Below, piece after piece: positions 1 to 8,947 of a stretch of 64,000 bases of DNA. The first letter of the stretch is position 1, and the number at the start of each line of letters is the position of its first letter. The notes below the pieces were generated by a model, which did no database searches, had not been told where the DNA came from, and worked only from the letters and a program-made list of their open reading frames with translations. The stretch spans positions 1-64,000 of the IMG/VR virus record IMGVR_UViG_3300043409_003117. One strand, given 5' to 3'. Made by a program: the position numbers and the translations under genes. The stretch is from a virus.

Positions 1-192
1 AAATATTTAGCTCTTAAATTTATATTTGATAATAACTATCTAATATCTATTGAATCTGCTAATTATTCTACTGGTTTTGATTGGGATTCAATTATATGGG
101 AACCTTTATCTCAACACGAAGTAAATAAATTATATTTTATTGACAATAACACCGGAAAAGCTATGTATATACAAAAATTTATGAAATCTTAA
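1..192 (+). CDS. C-terminal end of a truncated upstream gene, unknown function
   Basis: An open frame runs from the first base to a TAA at 190-192 and gives 63 residues of a protein whose start lies before the window. The visible part contains an FDWDSIIWEP stretch and ends in KFMKS. I recognise no family. The next gene starts one base after the stop, so the two are probably cotranscribed. The frame is supported only by being open and by the tight junction. Confidence 0.6.
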   Translation, partial: KYLALKFIFDNNYLISIESANYSTGFDWDSIIWEPLSQHEVNKLYFIDNNTGKAMYIQKFMKS

Positions 193-193
193 T

Positions 194-1054
194 ATGAAAT
201 ACTTAAAAACATATCAATTATTTGAAAATATTATAAGTGAAAAATTATATCACGGTAATAGAAAAGGCGATTTTCCGCCTACTCACAAAAAATTTGGTGC
301 TATATTTTTAACCAGTAACTTAAACTTTGCAAAAACGTTTGCAGCACAAGATCAAGATGAGAGAGAAGAGTTTCCAGATGGAGGAGTTTGGGAAGTAAAA
401 TTAAAACCTAATCTAAAAATTTGTGACTGCAGCCAAATAGAAACAATGAAGGAATTGGATTTAAAATCAATATTACAAAAAATGATAGATGATGAATATG
501 TAGATCCAGTAAATGGTAAAAAATTCAAATCAGATAGAGGCAAAGGCTTCACAGGATTTGATTATGATACCGAAAAAGAATTTGACTTAGAAGATACCTC
601 ACAGACTGTTTATTATTATCTTAGGCAAATAAAGTATGGCGGTTGGCTGATAATAGAGTGCCAACCTATCATTAAGGCAATTAAGGATAGACAATACGAT
701 GGATATGAGGTTACTGAAGTAGGTTCTAAAAATGTAGCAATATTTGAAGAGTCATCAATTGAAAGTTTTGATAAAATAATTACAAATAAAGATTCTTTAA
801 TTAGTGAATCAAAAAAGCCAAAAGGCTCTCCAGCCTGGCATGATTCGGATGCGCCTGATGCAAATGGTAAATTTAAAACACTTGGAATAAAGGCACTTGC
901 CGCATGGTTAATAAGAACCAGAAATAAAGATATGCAAAAGATTACCGGTAGCATTAACCAACAGGTTGTGTTTAACCGTAAAAAGAATCCAGCTTATGCA
1001 AAAAAGATGGAAAAGGTTAGAGCTGAAGTAAAACGTCAACTTGGTAAAAAATAA
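194..1054 (+). CDS. Putative ADP-ribosyltransferase-fold protein with capsid-targeting-like N-terminus
   Basis: The 286-residue product begins MKYLKTYQLFEN, close to the T4 capsid-targeting peptide of the internal proteins (MKTYQEFIAE). The L-F-E at residues 9-11 resembles a T4 prohead protease site. Residues 19-50 hold YHGN, then GAIFLTSNLNFAKTFA, then VWEVKLKP around 65-72. This order is typical of H-Y-E type ADP-ribosyltransferases (YHGT, G-x-[YF]-[FL]-[AT], A-x-x-[YF]-A). I could not assign the catalytic acidic residue. Residues 208-286 form a separate basic domain (PAWHDSDAPDANGKF, then QQVVFNRKKNPAYAKKMEK) that may bind DNA. By analogy with T4 Alt it could be packaged and injected. The fold call is moderate and the packaging role is inferred. 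Confidence 0.6.
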   Translation: MKYLKTYQLFENIISEKLYHGNRKGDFPPTHKKFGAIFLTSNLNFAKTFAAQDQDEREEFPDGGVWEVKLKPNLKICDCSQIETMKELDLKSILQKMIDDEYVDPVNGKKFKSDRGKGFTGFDYDTEKEFDLEDTSQTVYYYLRQIKYGGWLIIECQPIIKAIKDRQYDGYEVTEVGSKNVAIFEESSIESFDKIITNKDSLISESKKPKGSPAWHDSDAPDANGKFKTLGIKALAAWLIRTRNKDMQKITGSINQQVVFNRKKNPAYAKKMEKVRAEVKRQLGKK

Positions 1055-1060
1055 TAACCT

Positions 1061-1336
1061 ATGAGTCTGCCATTTCAAGAAACCGAGCTAGACAGTACAA
1101 CCTCGATCAGGGTATTCGGTGCAGATATTGATCCGATTGAGCTTATGTGGCACAGAGACGATGAGGCCCGCACAATTGAAGCTATTAATTTTACAGATTG
1201 GCTCATACAATTAGAGAATTGTTTGCCTTTTGCAATAGATCACTCTATAAATATTAATAGACATGAATGGCACCGACTAATTAAGGGATCAGGCAGTTTA
1301 ACCCTAAAAATTATAAAACATAAATATGAAACTTAA
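1061..1336 (+). CDS. Conserved-looking small protein, unknown function
   Basis: This 91-residue protein has an LMWHRDDEART motif near residues 28-38 and EWHRLIKGSGSLTLKI near the C-terminus. It looks like a compact globular phage protein, but I cannot name a family. It lies 6 bases after the ADP-ribosyltransferase-like gene and overlaps the next start by 11 bases, so it is part of a tight plus-strand operon. No signal peptide or membrane segment is visible. Confidence 0.65.
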   Translation: MSLPFQETELDSTTSIRVFGADIDPIELMWHRDDEARTIEAINFTDWLIQLENCLPFAIDHSININRHEWHRLIKGSGSLTLKIIKHKYET

Positions 1337-1703
1337 TATTGGCGATAAGGTTATTTTTCGAGCCAGTGCCGAGGAGCAACAAAATGCACTATTTGAATTA
1401 ATAGATGGAGCATCAGCTACGGTAACTGAAGTTGACTCGCCAATTTATGCACCGCATATTAAGTTTGTTGAGATAAAATTAGATGAACCAGTTGAACTTA
1501 ACGGAGAAATGGTTAAAATGGTTAGTGGCTTAGACCCAGATAATATTGAAAAATTAGATGCAGTATCTGAATCTAAATTGGCCAGAAATAAAGATAAAAA
1601 GTCTTTAAAAATAAAGAAAAAATCGGGCCGTAGGCTAATTTCTGAATTAAATGAACTTGCTGTCTATAAATTTAGTGATTGGGAATTAACTAAACTGCTT
1701 TAA
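1326..1703 (+). CDS. Unknown protein with SH3-like N-terminus
   Basis: The 125-residue product starts MKLNIGDKVIFRASAEEQ and continues with a beta-rich segment (TVTEVD, KFVEIKLDEPVEL), a pattern common to small SH3-like barrels. A lysine-rich stretch follows at about residues 88-102 (KDKKSLKIKKKSGRR) and then a short C-terminal helix. The start overlaps the preceding stop. It may bind nucleic acid through the basic linker, but this is a guess from composition only. Confidence 0.6.
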   Translation: MKLNIGDKVIFRASAEEQQNALFELIDGASATVTEVDSPIYAPHIKFVEIKLDEPVELNGEMVKMVSGLDPDNIEKLDAVSESKLARNKDKKSLKIKKKSGRRLISELNELAVYKFSDWELTKLL

Positions 1704-1720
1704 ACTAATATAATTAGATA

Positions 1721-2284
1721 ATGATATACGCAAATTCTTTTAGTCAATTTAACGAGGCTAATTCAACCGAACCTGAAAAGCCTAGCGAATTATCATGGTA
1801 TTATGGAATAGCGGACTGTCACGGGCTTGAGTCTTTTATTAAAGAACCTAAACGTGAGGTATGGACCGAAGTTGACTTTTTTAAGTCGATTGGGGTATCT
1901 GATATAGGTTCAGCCGAGTTAGACGATAAAAAAGCATTTAATGGTGAATTAGGTAGGATGAAGTCGCGGTGTAGAGCAAATATGCAGAAGCACCCGGTTA
2001 TATACCGAGTGCTAATGGAACCTAAAGATGCTGATATGGTACAAGATCAACTAGCCAGGCGTACCGACGAAGGATATATTATGGGACTTAAGATTGTAAA
2101 AGCAAAGGCCAAAGGGATTCCCGAATTAATTAGCGGAAGCGGTGAAAATTCAAAATCACCCAATACAAGACACAGGCCCGAAGAACCTAAAGAGACTCCT
2201 GACCAACTTAAAAAGAAATGGGCTATGATTCCAAATCCTGATTTGGAATTTTCAGAGCCTGATGTGGATCCTATGCACAGGTAA
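1721..2284 (+). CDS. Unknown protein, weak capsid-targeting-like N-terminus
   Basis: This 187-residue protein begins MIYANSFSQFNEANSTE, which loosely follows the K-x-[FY]-x-x-F-x-E pattern of T4 capsid-targeting peptides. Phe replaces the usual Ile/Leu before the cleavage Glu, so the match is weaker than at other loci. The middle (residues about 75-130) is mixed alpha/beta with a RMKSRCRANMQKHP segment. The C-terminal 45 residues are Pro/Glu-rich and probably disordered. It is the last gene before the late promoter at 2311 and the baseplate genes. Function unknown. Confidence 0.6.
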   Translation: MIYANSFSQFNEANSTEPEKPSELSWYYGIADCHGLESFIKEPKREVWTEVDFFKSIGVSDIGSAELDDKKAFNGELGRMKSRCRANMQKHPVIYRVLMEPKDADMVQDQLARRTDEGYIMGLKIVKAKAKGIPELISGSGENSKSPNTRHRPEEPKETPDQLKKKWAMIPNPDLEFSEPDVDPMHR

Positions 2285-2310
2285 CGTGTGGTTATTTCTA
2301 TATTAATTTT

Positions 2311-2325
2311 TCGCTAATAAATAAT
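2311..2325 (+). promoter_or_regulatory. Predicted T4-type late promoter
   Basis: TCGCTAATAAATAA lies about 22 bases upstream of the ATG at 2347. The same 14-mer recurs exactly upstream of 24036 and 25875. It resembles the T4 late consensus TATAAATA and fits the gp55-like sigma factor encoded at 59447. Confidence 0.65.
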
Positions 2326-2346
2326 ATTAAATAGCAATTTTAATCT

Positions 2347-4407
2347 ATGTCTTTTTTAGATGCATTAGGCGATTTATTTTCTGGGTCCTATAATAAATTA
2401 GGCGGACTTACTGAGGATATTACTGATAAATCACGAGTTGATCAAATCTTTAGTGGAATTAATTATTTACAAGCACTATCTAATTTTGATAGAAAGAGCT
2501 TACGTACTCATTTAAATAGCGGAGAATTTCAGTATTTTCCGAACAATGATCCCCTTAAACAATCTAATAGTCTTGGTAATAAATCACTTCAATCTTCAAG
2601 CACTGACTCTATTTTTAATAAATTTTCAATTTTTGCATATCAAAATTTTGCGTCAGGTGGTTCATATAAACCTGAATATCATTTTATTGGAGCATATAAT
2701 TCGGATACTAAATTAAAAGCGGACACGTCTGATACAATTTCGTCTAAGGTTAATCTAATAGCGGCAGCTAGAGAAATAATGGCAATACGAGATAAGAATA
2801 AAACATATGGTGACACTATGGCCTATAAAGCCAGGACAAATAAATCTGCAGCTATTAGAAGAACCGCTACTACATTAATTAATCCAAATGTTAAAAATAT
2901 TATTGAATGGGCAAATCAAACCTCAGCAGTTTCAGTAACAGGTTTTCAGCCGTATGCAATGACAGATTTTATGTTTTGTAGAAATTATGGAAAAATTCCA
3001 AACAATCGACTGGTTACACTGAGGCGATATCCATTTCCAATGGATGATCAAATAAAAATGCTTCAGAATGGTGTCTATAAAAGCCCAATTCCAATAGCAC
3101 AAGCCGTAACTTGGTTTGGTGGAGATACGGGCAATGTATTATCATCAATTGGTGTACAGAATTGGGGTATGAGTTATAAAGAATTAATAACAACAGAGCA
3201 AAAGATTGAAGGTAATGAAGTAACGGTAGATTCACTACAAAAACTAGTTGAAGGGCTTGGTGGTGGTAAAGTTGCAGAAGGAGTGGTTAAAGGTCTTAAA
3301 AATATACTGGTTGGCTTTGGAGAATCTGATGCACAGTTGCAACAGCTGAGTGGAATGGAAGAAAAGTTCCAAGCCTACGCTAGGAATCTATATACAACAG
3401 ATGGGCCATATTGGAATAGAATTTTTGGGCCGGTTAATGTTGTTGATAGAACAATGCAGAGAACTAGAGGAATGCAGGTCGCAACTTATTCAGCCGTATT
3501 TACTTTAAATTTCCATTATCAATTTAGATCATTTAATGGACTAAGCCCAAAGATTGTTGCCCTTGATCTTATTTCAAGCTTTTTAAATTTAACATATAAT
3601 GATGCCCAATTTTTAGGTCAATTAGCTAGATATTTTCCAAAACTGGGTTTAAAATTTAACCCAACTATCACTGAGCAAATCGGTAAATTAATACAAACAG
3701 CCGGCATGTCATTTAATGCAGATGTAGCTGGGCAATTACTTGCCTTAATTAAATCAGCAAGCCAATCAATTACAGCAGCTTCATCTTTATCAAGATCTAA
3801 AGATCTGGTATCCCGTCTAAAATCAGGATTACAAAACACGGTTCAGGCAACGGTTATGTCAGTCCTTAAGCCGGCAATGCCTGAGATACTTTCATTTAGA
3901 TCAGCTCTATCTGATAGACCGGTTGGTGAATGGCACTTAGTGGTAGGAAATCCAATGAATCCAATTATGGTAATGGGGGATTTACTTTGTAGTAATTGCA
4001 AAATGGTATTTGATACAGAAATTGGGCCTGAAGATTTTCCAACTGGAGTAACTTTTACGGTAAGCTTACAACAAGGTAAACCGCGAGATAAAGTTGCAAT
4101 TGAAAGAATGTTTAATTTAGGAGAGAGCCAATTAATGAGAAATAAATTAAAGGATCCTGCAAGTGCAGCTGATACATTTGGAGAAGAAAATACTAAAAGG
4201 TTTGAAGACTTAAAATCTGGTATAGATAAAAAAGACATAGCAAAAACCGTTGAGAATAAAAGTTTTCAGCAATATCAAAATAGAGTTAGAAAATCATATG
4301 GATATAAGGCAGGTGGCGATTCATCTGGTAAAATTAATCAAAGTAACGGCGATGTTAATGATTCATTGTTATATATGTATTTTGATAAATTATTTGATAA
4401 GCAATAA
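2347..4407 (+). CDS. Large virion structural protein, probably baseplate or tail
   Basis: This is a 686-residue protein opening a late structural operon. The C-terminal third contains GEWHLVVGNPMNPIMVMGDL, GPEDFPTGVTFTVSLQQGKPRDKVAIERMF, a segment I associate with virion proteins of T4-like phages without being able to name the T4 counterpart. The middle has helical, Leu/Ser-rich stretches (about 390-490). There is no signal peptide. A late promoter lies just upstream, and gp53-like and gp27-like genes follow, so a baseplate or tail-tube-initiator role is likely. The ATG at 2347 is supported by the promoter spacing. Confidence 0.6.
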   Translation: MSFLDALGDLFSGSYNKLGGLTEDITDKSRVDQIFSGINYLQALSNFDRKSLRTHLNSGEFQYFPNNDPLKQSNSLGNKSLQSSSTDSIFNKFSIFAYQNFASGGSYKPEYHFIGAYNSDTKLKADTSDTISSKVNLIAAAREIMAIRDKNKTYGDTMAYKARTNKSAAIRRTATTLINPNVKNIIEWANQTSAVSVTGFQPYAMTDFMFCRNYGKIPNNRLVTLRRYPFPMDDQIKMLQNGVYKSPIPIAQAVTWFGGDTGNVLSSIGVQNWGMSYKELITTEQKIEGNEVTVDSLQKLVEGLGGGKVAEGVVKGLKNILVGFGESDAQLQQLSGMEEKFQAYARNLYTTDGPYWNRIFGPVNVVDRTMQRTRGMQVATYSAVFTLNFHYQFRSFNGLSPKIVALDLISSFLNLTYNDAQFLGQLARYFPKLGLKFNPTITEQIGKLIQTAGMSFNADVAGQLLALIKSASQSITAASSLSRSKDLVSRLKSGLQNTVQATVMSVLKPAMPEILSFRSALSDRPVGEWHLVVGNPMNPIMVMGDLLCSNCKMVFDTEIGPEDFPTGVTFTVSLQQGKPRDKVAIERMFNLGESQLMRNKLKDPASAADTFGEENTKRFEDLKSGIDKKDIAKTVENKSFQQYQNRVRKSYGYKAGGDSSGKINQSNGDVNDSLLYMYFDKLFDKQ

Positions 4408-4425
4408 AAATATTAATTGTTATAA

Positions 4426-5013
4426 ATGTTAAATTTAAAGACGCTATTAAATAAACAGTCATTTACTAAACTAAATGGAGACAAGGTCGTTGATTTGGTT
4501 AGGCGATCAGTTTCGTTTTTGGGAATTAGATTAAATTCTGGTATTACATATCAAGTAACTGATGAAAGCGCAATGCGAGCAGATCTTATTGCAAACTATT
4601 ACTATCAAGACTCATCAAACTGTGATTTATTATTAAAATATAATGGTTATTCCAATCCATTTGCTATAGATATTAATGATGTAATTCGAATACCTGAAAC
4701 TACAACACTAAGTTCGTATGGAGAACCTGGTTCACTATTAGAGATTGGAAAACCACGTAAAAAGAAAGCAACCACTGTATTTCAGCCAACTACTAAACAG
4801 GATAAACGTAGACTTGCTTTTTTAATTAAAAAGGCTGGAGTTGGAACTGCCCCAATTCCTCCAAATATTGCAATTACCAATGGAGTTACTATTTCAAATG
4901 GTAAAATTATATTTGGAACAGATGTTACTAATATCAAAAAAGAAGACTGCCCAGAACCAATTTCACGAACTAAATTAAAGGAATCACTGCTTAAAAATAA
5001 AATAAATAATTAA
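4426..5013 (+). CDS. 53: Baseplate wedge protein, gp53-like
   Basis: The 195-residue protein has a central segment (about residues 36-90) of the form YQVTDESAMRADLIANYYYQ, then LLLKYNGYSNPFAIDINDVIRIP. This is the LysM-like pattern of T4 gp53, in which a tyrosine-rich helix and N-G-x-x-N-P-F precede D-V-I-x-I-P. The C-terminal half is basic and low in complexity. It is 18 bases after the preceding gene, and its stop is next to the GTG start of the hub gene. It should join wedge subunits in the baseplate. The family call is good; the length is close to T4 gp53. Confidence 0.7.
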   Translation: MLNLKTLLNKQSFTKLNGDKVVDLVRRSVSFLGIRLNSGITYQVTDESAMRADLIANYYYQDSSNCDLLLKYNGYSNPFAIDINDVIRIPETTTLSSYGEPGSLLEIGKPRKKKATTVFQPTTKQDKRRLAFLIKKAGVGTAPIPPNIAITNGVTISNGKIIFGTDVTNIKKEDCPEPISRTKLKESLLKNKINN

Positions 5014-5014
5014 A

Positions 5015-6526
5015 GTGGCAATTATTTTAAAAAAGCTTGATCCAAAAATCCAGCCAAGTCAAATTGAACTTAGAGATCTTGAAAGCCCAGAATCTAAAAA
5101 TAAAATTACTTCACCTAGTACAGTTGGCTTCAAGCAAAATAGCGGACTAGGCGAACCTCTTGTACAAATAGGTAGTATTAGATTAGCTCCTGGCCAAATT
5201 AGGTCATTAAAAATTTTACAAGATGAATTTGTTCCACGAATAATAATTACGCTTATTGATAGGGATTCAGAATTTAGTGCTGGAAAATTTCCTATTTCAA
5301 ATATATTAATTAGTGTATTTATAAAATCGGCGGTTAAAAAGCTTAAAAATTTTTCTTGTGATTTTATAATAACAAATATAAACTCATTTAATATATCAGA
5401 TAGGGATATTCAATATACATTCACTGGAGATATGCATATTCCAAAATTGCATAACAATATATCAAAAGCATTTAACCAAGTTACATCACGTGATGCACTA
5501 TTACTAATTGCAAATGATTTACAACTTGGATTTTCCGACAATTTAACTGAAAATACCAATGATAAAATGACTTGGTTAATTCCAAATTATTCATATAAAT
5601 CTGCAATTACTCATATTAGTAAACTTGCATATAGTAATGAAACACAATTTTTTGAATGTTTTATTGACCGATACTATATGCTAAATTTTATTAATATAGA
5701 AAAACAGTTTGAAAAATTAGATGAGGACTTAAACATTGCATATATTTTAGGGGATTCAAGTAATATAGGCGGAGCTGAACGAGCTAATCCTGATAAAGAT
5801 TCGCTTGAACCAGCAAGTATGCCATTACAAATTACAAATTATCCAGGATTTCGTGATACTGAACTTTTTATACTGGAATATTCACTAGTTAGTAATCATG
5901 GAGAAATTTTAAAAAATAATTCATTACAGCGAAATTTATATTGGTATGATCACGGCGGAAATATTGATAATGAATTAACTAAAACCTCTGACTTAGATTC
6001 AGATAATTTTAATGAACAGTTTATTGAGCCGCTAACTGGAAAACAGGATAATAATGGAACGCTTCCTCAAACAACTAGTGTTTCTGAATTTTTAGATAAA
6101 AAAACGGTAATCGGTCAATGGGTTGGAATTGATTATGGAAATGCTCATACTCATTATAAATTTTCACAATTAATAAATGATCATAATCATAAAGATATTG
6201 AAAAAAATATGCTAAAGGTTAAATTATTTGGATTTAGCCATAATATTATTAGAGGAAGTAGGTTAAGGGTTGAAATTTATATTGATCGAGAATCATCTGA
6301 TATAGCAGAGAGTAACAGACTTGATGATGACTCAACTATTGAGCAATCTAATGAAATTTCAGATTATAAAGGAAATACTGAGCAAATATTACGTGATAGC
6401 TTTTTATCAGATTCATATTATGTTAAAACAATTAATTATAGTTATATGAATGGAATATTTGAAACTGATCTATTATTAACCAAAAGAAATTGGATACCAA
6501 GTATTAAAAATAAAATTAAAACCTAA
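5015..6526 (+). CDS. 27: Baseplate hub protein, gp27-like
   Basis: The 503-residue protein starts with GTG one base after the gp53-like stop. It has the layout of phage hub (gp27/gpD-like) proteins. A first beta domain contains the SIRLAPGQIRSLKILQDEFVPR stretch split around residues 54-76 and IIITLIDRDSEF. A second domain follows, TSRDALLLIANDLQLGF and MTWLIPNYSYKSAITHISKLA (about residues 155-210), typical of the hub's tube-like fold. The last 3 bases overlap region with the next ATG. It probably forms the trimeric hub that holds the spike encoded at 8129. Confidence 0.6.
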   Translation: MAIILKKLDPKIQPSQIELRDLESPESKNKITSPSTVGFKQNSGLGEPLVQIGSIRLAPGQIRSLKILQDEFVPRIIITLIDRDSEFSAGKFPISNILISVFIKSAVKKLKNFSCDFIITNINSFNISDRDIQYTFTGDMHIPKLHNNISKAFNQVTSRDALLLIANDLQLGFSDNLTENTNDKMTWLIPNYSYKSAITHISKLAYSNETQFFECFIDRYYMLNFINIEKQFEKLDEDLNIAYILGDSSNIGGAERANPDKDSLEPASMPLQITNYPGFRDTELFILEYSLVSNHGEILKNNSLQRNLYWYDHGGNIDNELTKTSDLDSDNFNEQFIEPLTGKQDNNGTLPQTTSVSEFLDKKTVIGQWVGIDYGNAHTHYKFSQLINDHNHKDIEKNMLKVKLFGFSHNIIRGSRLRVEIYIDRESSDIAESNRLDDDSTIEQSNEISDYKGNTEQILRDSFLSDSYYVKTINYSYMNGIFETDLLLTKRNWIPSIKNKIKT

Positions 6527-8076
6527 TGGCTACTAATTTAGCAATACCAATAAACGGAATTAACCGAAATGATACGTTTATTAAATCAGCAATGGATGAT
6601 TTACAAGATCCATTATTTTTAACATTTAAACTTGATTTTTTTCCAGAAAGAGAGTCTTTTCCAAAAGGCGATGGATTATATAGTAGCAGTTTACTTAAAC
6701 AGCCTGGAGTGTTTGATGCAGTAGATAAAGGCCGGGATCAAGGAGGTACCGTTGAATATTCTACCCAAGACTGGCTACAACAATATTACGGAACTGACTA
6801 TTTAAGTGAAAATATTAAACAAGGTCACCCTAATCCATACCTAGCACTGTATAAATTTAGAGAAGGACTGCGAGTATTACAAGATATGCCATGGTATTTC
6901 CAGTCTATTACTGGAGTTGGAGATCTTTGGAAAAGTGCACATACTGGAATAACAGATGGATATAAGAAACTGACTAGTGGTGGCTTAACTATTAACTGTT
7001 TAGAATCAGTAATGCAGCCACTGACTGACCTAGCTGAAAATTATAGATATGCAATGTATGATCAAGACCGATTATCATATAGAGTTCCAGAAAATTTAAG
7101 ATGGTTTGATTTGGTAATTGATCTGGTTGAAATTAGGGAGATTGTTGATCGCGGTGGTAATATATTTAAAACAGACCGTAAAGGTAATGTATTAGAGGGA
7201 ATAAAGGTAATTCAATTTAGGTGTAAAATGTGTGAATTTGACTTTAGTGATTTCTTAAGTCCGGTTGGGGTAAGTGATTTTTATTCATATACTTCAGATA
7301 AACCATTTTATCCAAGTTTTAAAATTAAAGTAGGTTGGGTTAATCAAGAAGAGGTTAGTTTACAAGATGCCGCTGACCTAAAAACAGTTGGAACATTTTC
7401 AGCACTATCAAATATAGTAGGTAACCGAATTAATAGATTTATTCAAGGTGCAGGCAGATTACCTGGACAATTAATTGGGTCAGTACTTAATCCATTAACC
7501 TCAGGTCTTGTAGGTAATGTATTCGGTAATGCATATGAAGGAGTTGCATCAGATCTTAAAAACATACCAACACGAATAAGACCTGGTGTTAGACCTATTG
7601 CAGATAGACCTATTCCATATGATACTGCAATATTAGCTGGATTTGCTGATGCCTATCCAGATTCTCTTGAAGAAGCTGGTATTATTAAACGTGGACCACC
7701 AAATAGATTTAATCCAAATCCGCCTCCTCAAAATATATATGATGCTGAGATATTAGCTGGAACAGCCGATGTCTATCCAAATTCAAATAGAGAGCCGGTA
7801 ATTGGGCCTCCAACTGGCAATGCGTATTCTAAACTAACTGAGCCAGCCGCTGGACCTCCAATTGGCAATGCGTATTCTAGCCTAACTGCAACAGCCGCTG
7901 GACCTCCAACTGGAACGGTTTATCCTAATCGAACTGAGCCAGCCGCTGGACCACCAACTGGAGATGTTTATCCTAATCAAACTGAGCCAGCCGCTGGACC
8001 TCCAACTGGAGATGTTTATCCTAATCGAACTGAGCCAGTCGCTGGACCGCCAACTGGAACGGTTTATTCTACGTAA
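6526..8076 (+). CDS. Baseplate-associated structural protein with Pro-rich C-terminal tandem repeats
   Basis: The 516-residue protein sits between the hub and spike genes. Residues 1-300 look globular (LTFKLDFFPE near 31-40; FDFSDFLSPVGVSDFYSYTSD around 240-260) and may correspond to a tube-initiator or hub-associated protein, but I cannot match a specific T4 protein. Residues 423-514 are six tandem 16-residue units of the form EPAAGPPTGDVYPNRT, preceded by two looser YDxxILAGxADxYPxS units. The repeats probably form an extended, flexible arm. The start overlaps the hub stop. Confidence 0.6.
   Translation: MATNLAIPINGINRNDTFIKSAMDDLQDPLFLTFKLDFFPERESFPKGDGLYSSSLLKQPGVFDAVDKGRDQGGTVEYSTQDWLQQYYGTDYLSENIKQGHPNPYLALYKFREGLRVLQDMPWYFQSITGVGDLWKSAHTGITDGYKKLTSGGLTINCLESVMQPLTDLAENYRYAMYDQDRLSYRVPENLRWFDLVIDLVEIREIVDRGGNIFKTDRKGNVLEGIKVIQFRCKMCEFDFSDFLSPVGVSDFYSYTSDKPFYPSFKIKVGWVNQEEVSLQDAADLKTVGTFSALSNIVGNRINRFIQGAGRLPGQLIGSVLNPLTSGLVGNVFGNAYEGVASDLKNIPTRIRPGVRPIADRPIPYDTAILAGFADAYPDSLEEAGIIKRGPPNRFNPNPPPQNIYDAEILAGTADVYPNSNREPVIGPPTGNAYSKLTEPAAGPPIGNAYSSLTATAAGPPTGTVYPNRTEPAAGPPTGDVYPNQTEPAAGPPTGDVYPNRTEPVAGPPTGTVYST
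7792..8073 (+). repeat. Six tandem 48-bp repeats encoding 16-residue Pro-rich units
   Basis: The units read EPVIGPPTGNAYSKLT, EPAAGPPIGNAYSSLT, ATAAGPPTGTVYPNRT, EPAAGPPTGDVYPNQT, EPAAGPPTGDVYPNRT and EPVAGPPTGTVYST. They are in register at the DNA level and run to the stop codon. The last four are nearly identical, which suggests recent slippage or recombination. Confidence 0.9.
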
Positions 8077-8128
8077 ACAAACTAGTGTTAAATAATAAAC
8101 CCATTATTAAATTATAGTATAATATTAA

Positions 8129-8947
8129 ATGAATTACCACGAAGCCCAAGCAACATCAAACACTGATCATAATTTTAATGCCTATTATATAGGAAAAGTC
8201 GAGGCAATAGACGATCCTAAATTTGAAGGGCGATGTAAAGTTAAAGTATTTTCACTATTTGATGATATGGATATTGCTGATTTACCATGGGCAACACCGG
8301 CAGCAAAGCCTACAGTTTTTGGACAAGATGCGCGGGCTGGGTCAATTTCAATTCCAAAAATAGGTGCAGTAGTTGGTGTTAAATTTAATAATGGAGATAT
8401 TTATTCTCCAGAATATTCTCAAGTTCAAGAATTAGGCGAGGATATTAAGGAAGAATTAAAAAAAGGTAATACTCCAGAAACATTTAGAAAAAAATATGAA
8501 GGTTCTCATTTTATCCTATTTGATGGTGATGAAGAAATTAAATTTTGGTTTGACCGAGAAATTGGTTTACAAATGGAACTTAAGCAGTCATTTATTAGAA
8601 TTGATAATGAAACTTCAAATATTTTAATAGAACATAAAGACAATCATTCTCAAATTGGACTAGAAAATACGGTTATTAGAATAGTTGCGGATTCTGAAGT
8701 TAGAATAACCGGAACCTCTAAAATTACTGCAACTTCAAAAACCGCTCATATAAATTCAAAAACAACAATCCTTGGCGCAAGTGGAGTACAGTATAGTGCA
8801 GTATTGGGAGAACCTCTTTTTGCAATACTTAAAGTAATGGCTGCAACAATTGATGCAAAAGTACCGTCTACGGCTGGAGCACTAAGTTCGGCAGTAGATG
8901 CAGCAAAAGTTCAAGTTCTGTCTAGAACAGTAACAATTGGAACTTAA
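8129..8947 (+). CDS. 5: Baseplate central spike, gp5-like OB-fold protein without lysozyme domain
   Basis: This 272-residue protein has an N-terminal OB-fold of the gp5/gpV type: YYIGKVEAIDDPKFEGRCKV at about 20-40, DLPWATPA at about 52-59 and IPKIGAVVGVKFNNGDIYSPEY at about 74-95. Residues 150-215 are a repetitive beta segment (IRIVADSEVRITGTSKITAT, then KTAHINSKTTILG) likely to form the triple-stranded beta-helix needle. T4 gp5 has an inserted lysozyme domain, and none is present here. The ATG at 8129 is preceded by an A/T-rich leader. The stop overlaps the convergent gene by 4 bases. Confidence 0.75.
   Translation: MNYHEAQATSNTDHNFNAYYIGKVEAIDDPKFEGRCKVKVFSLFDDMDIADLPWATPAAKPTVFGQDARAGSISIPKIGAVVGVKFNNGDIYSPEYSQVQELGEDIKEELKKGNTPETFRKKYEGSHFILFDGDEEIKFWFDREIGLQMELKQSFIRIDNETSNILIEHKDNHSQIGLENTVIRIVADSEVRITGTSKITATSKTAHINSKTTILGASGVQYSAVLGEPLFAILKVMAATIDAKVPSTAGALSSAVDAAKVQVLSRTVTIGT

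Noticed and set aside
8083-8128. TAAATAATAAAC as a late promoter before the spike gene
   Set aside because: It lacks the TAAATAA[CT] core spacing seen elsewhere, and the gene can be read from the upstream operon.
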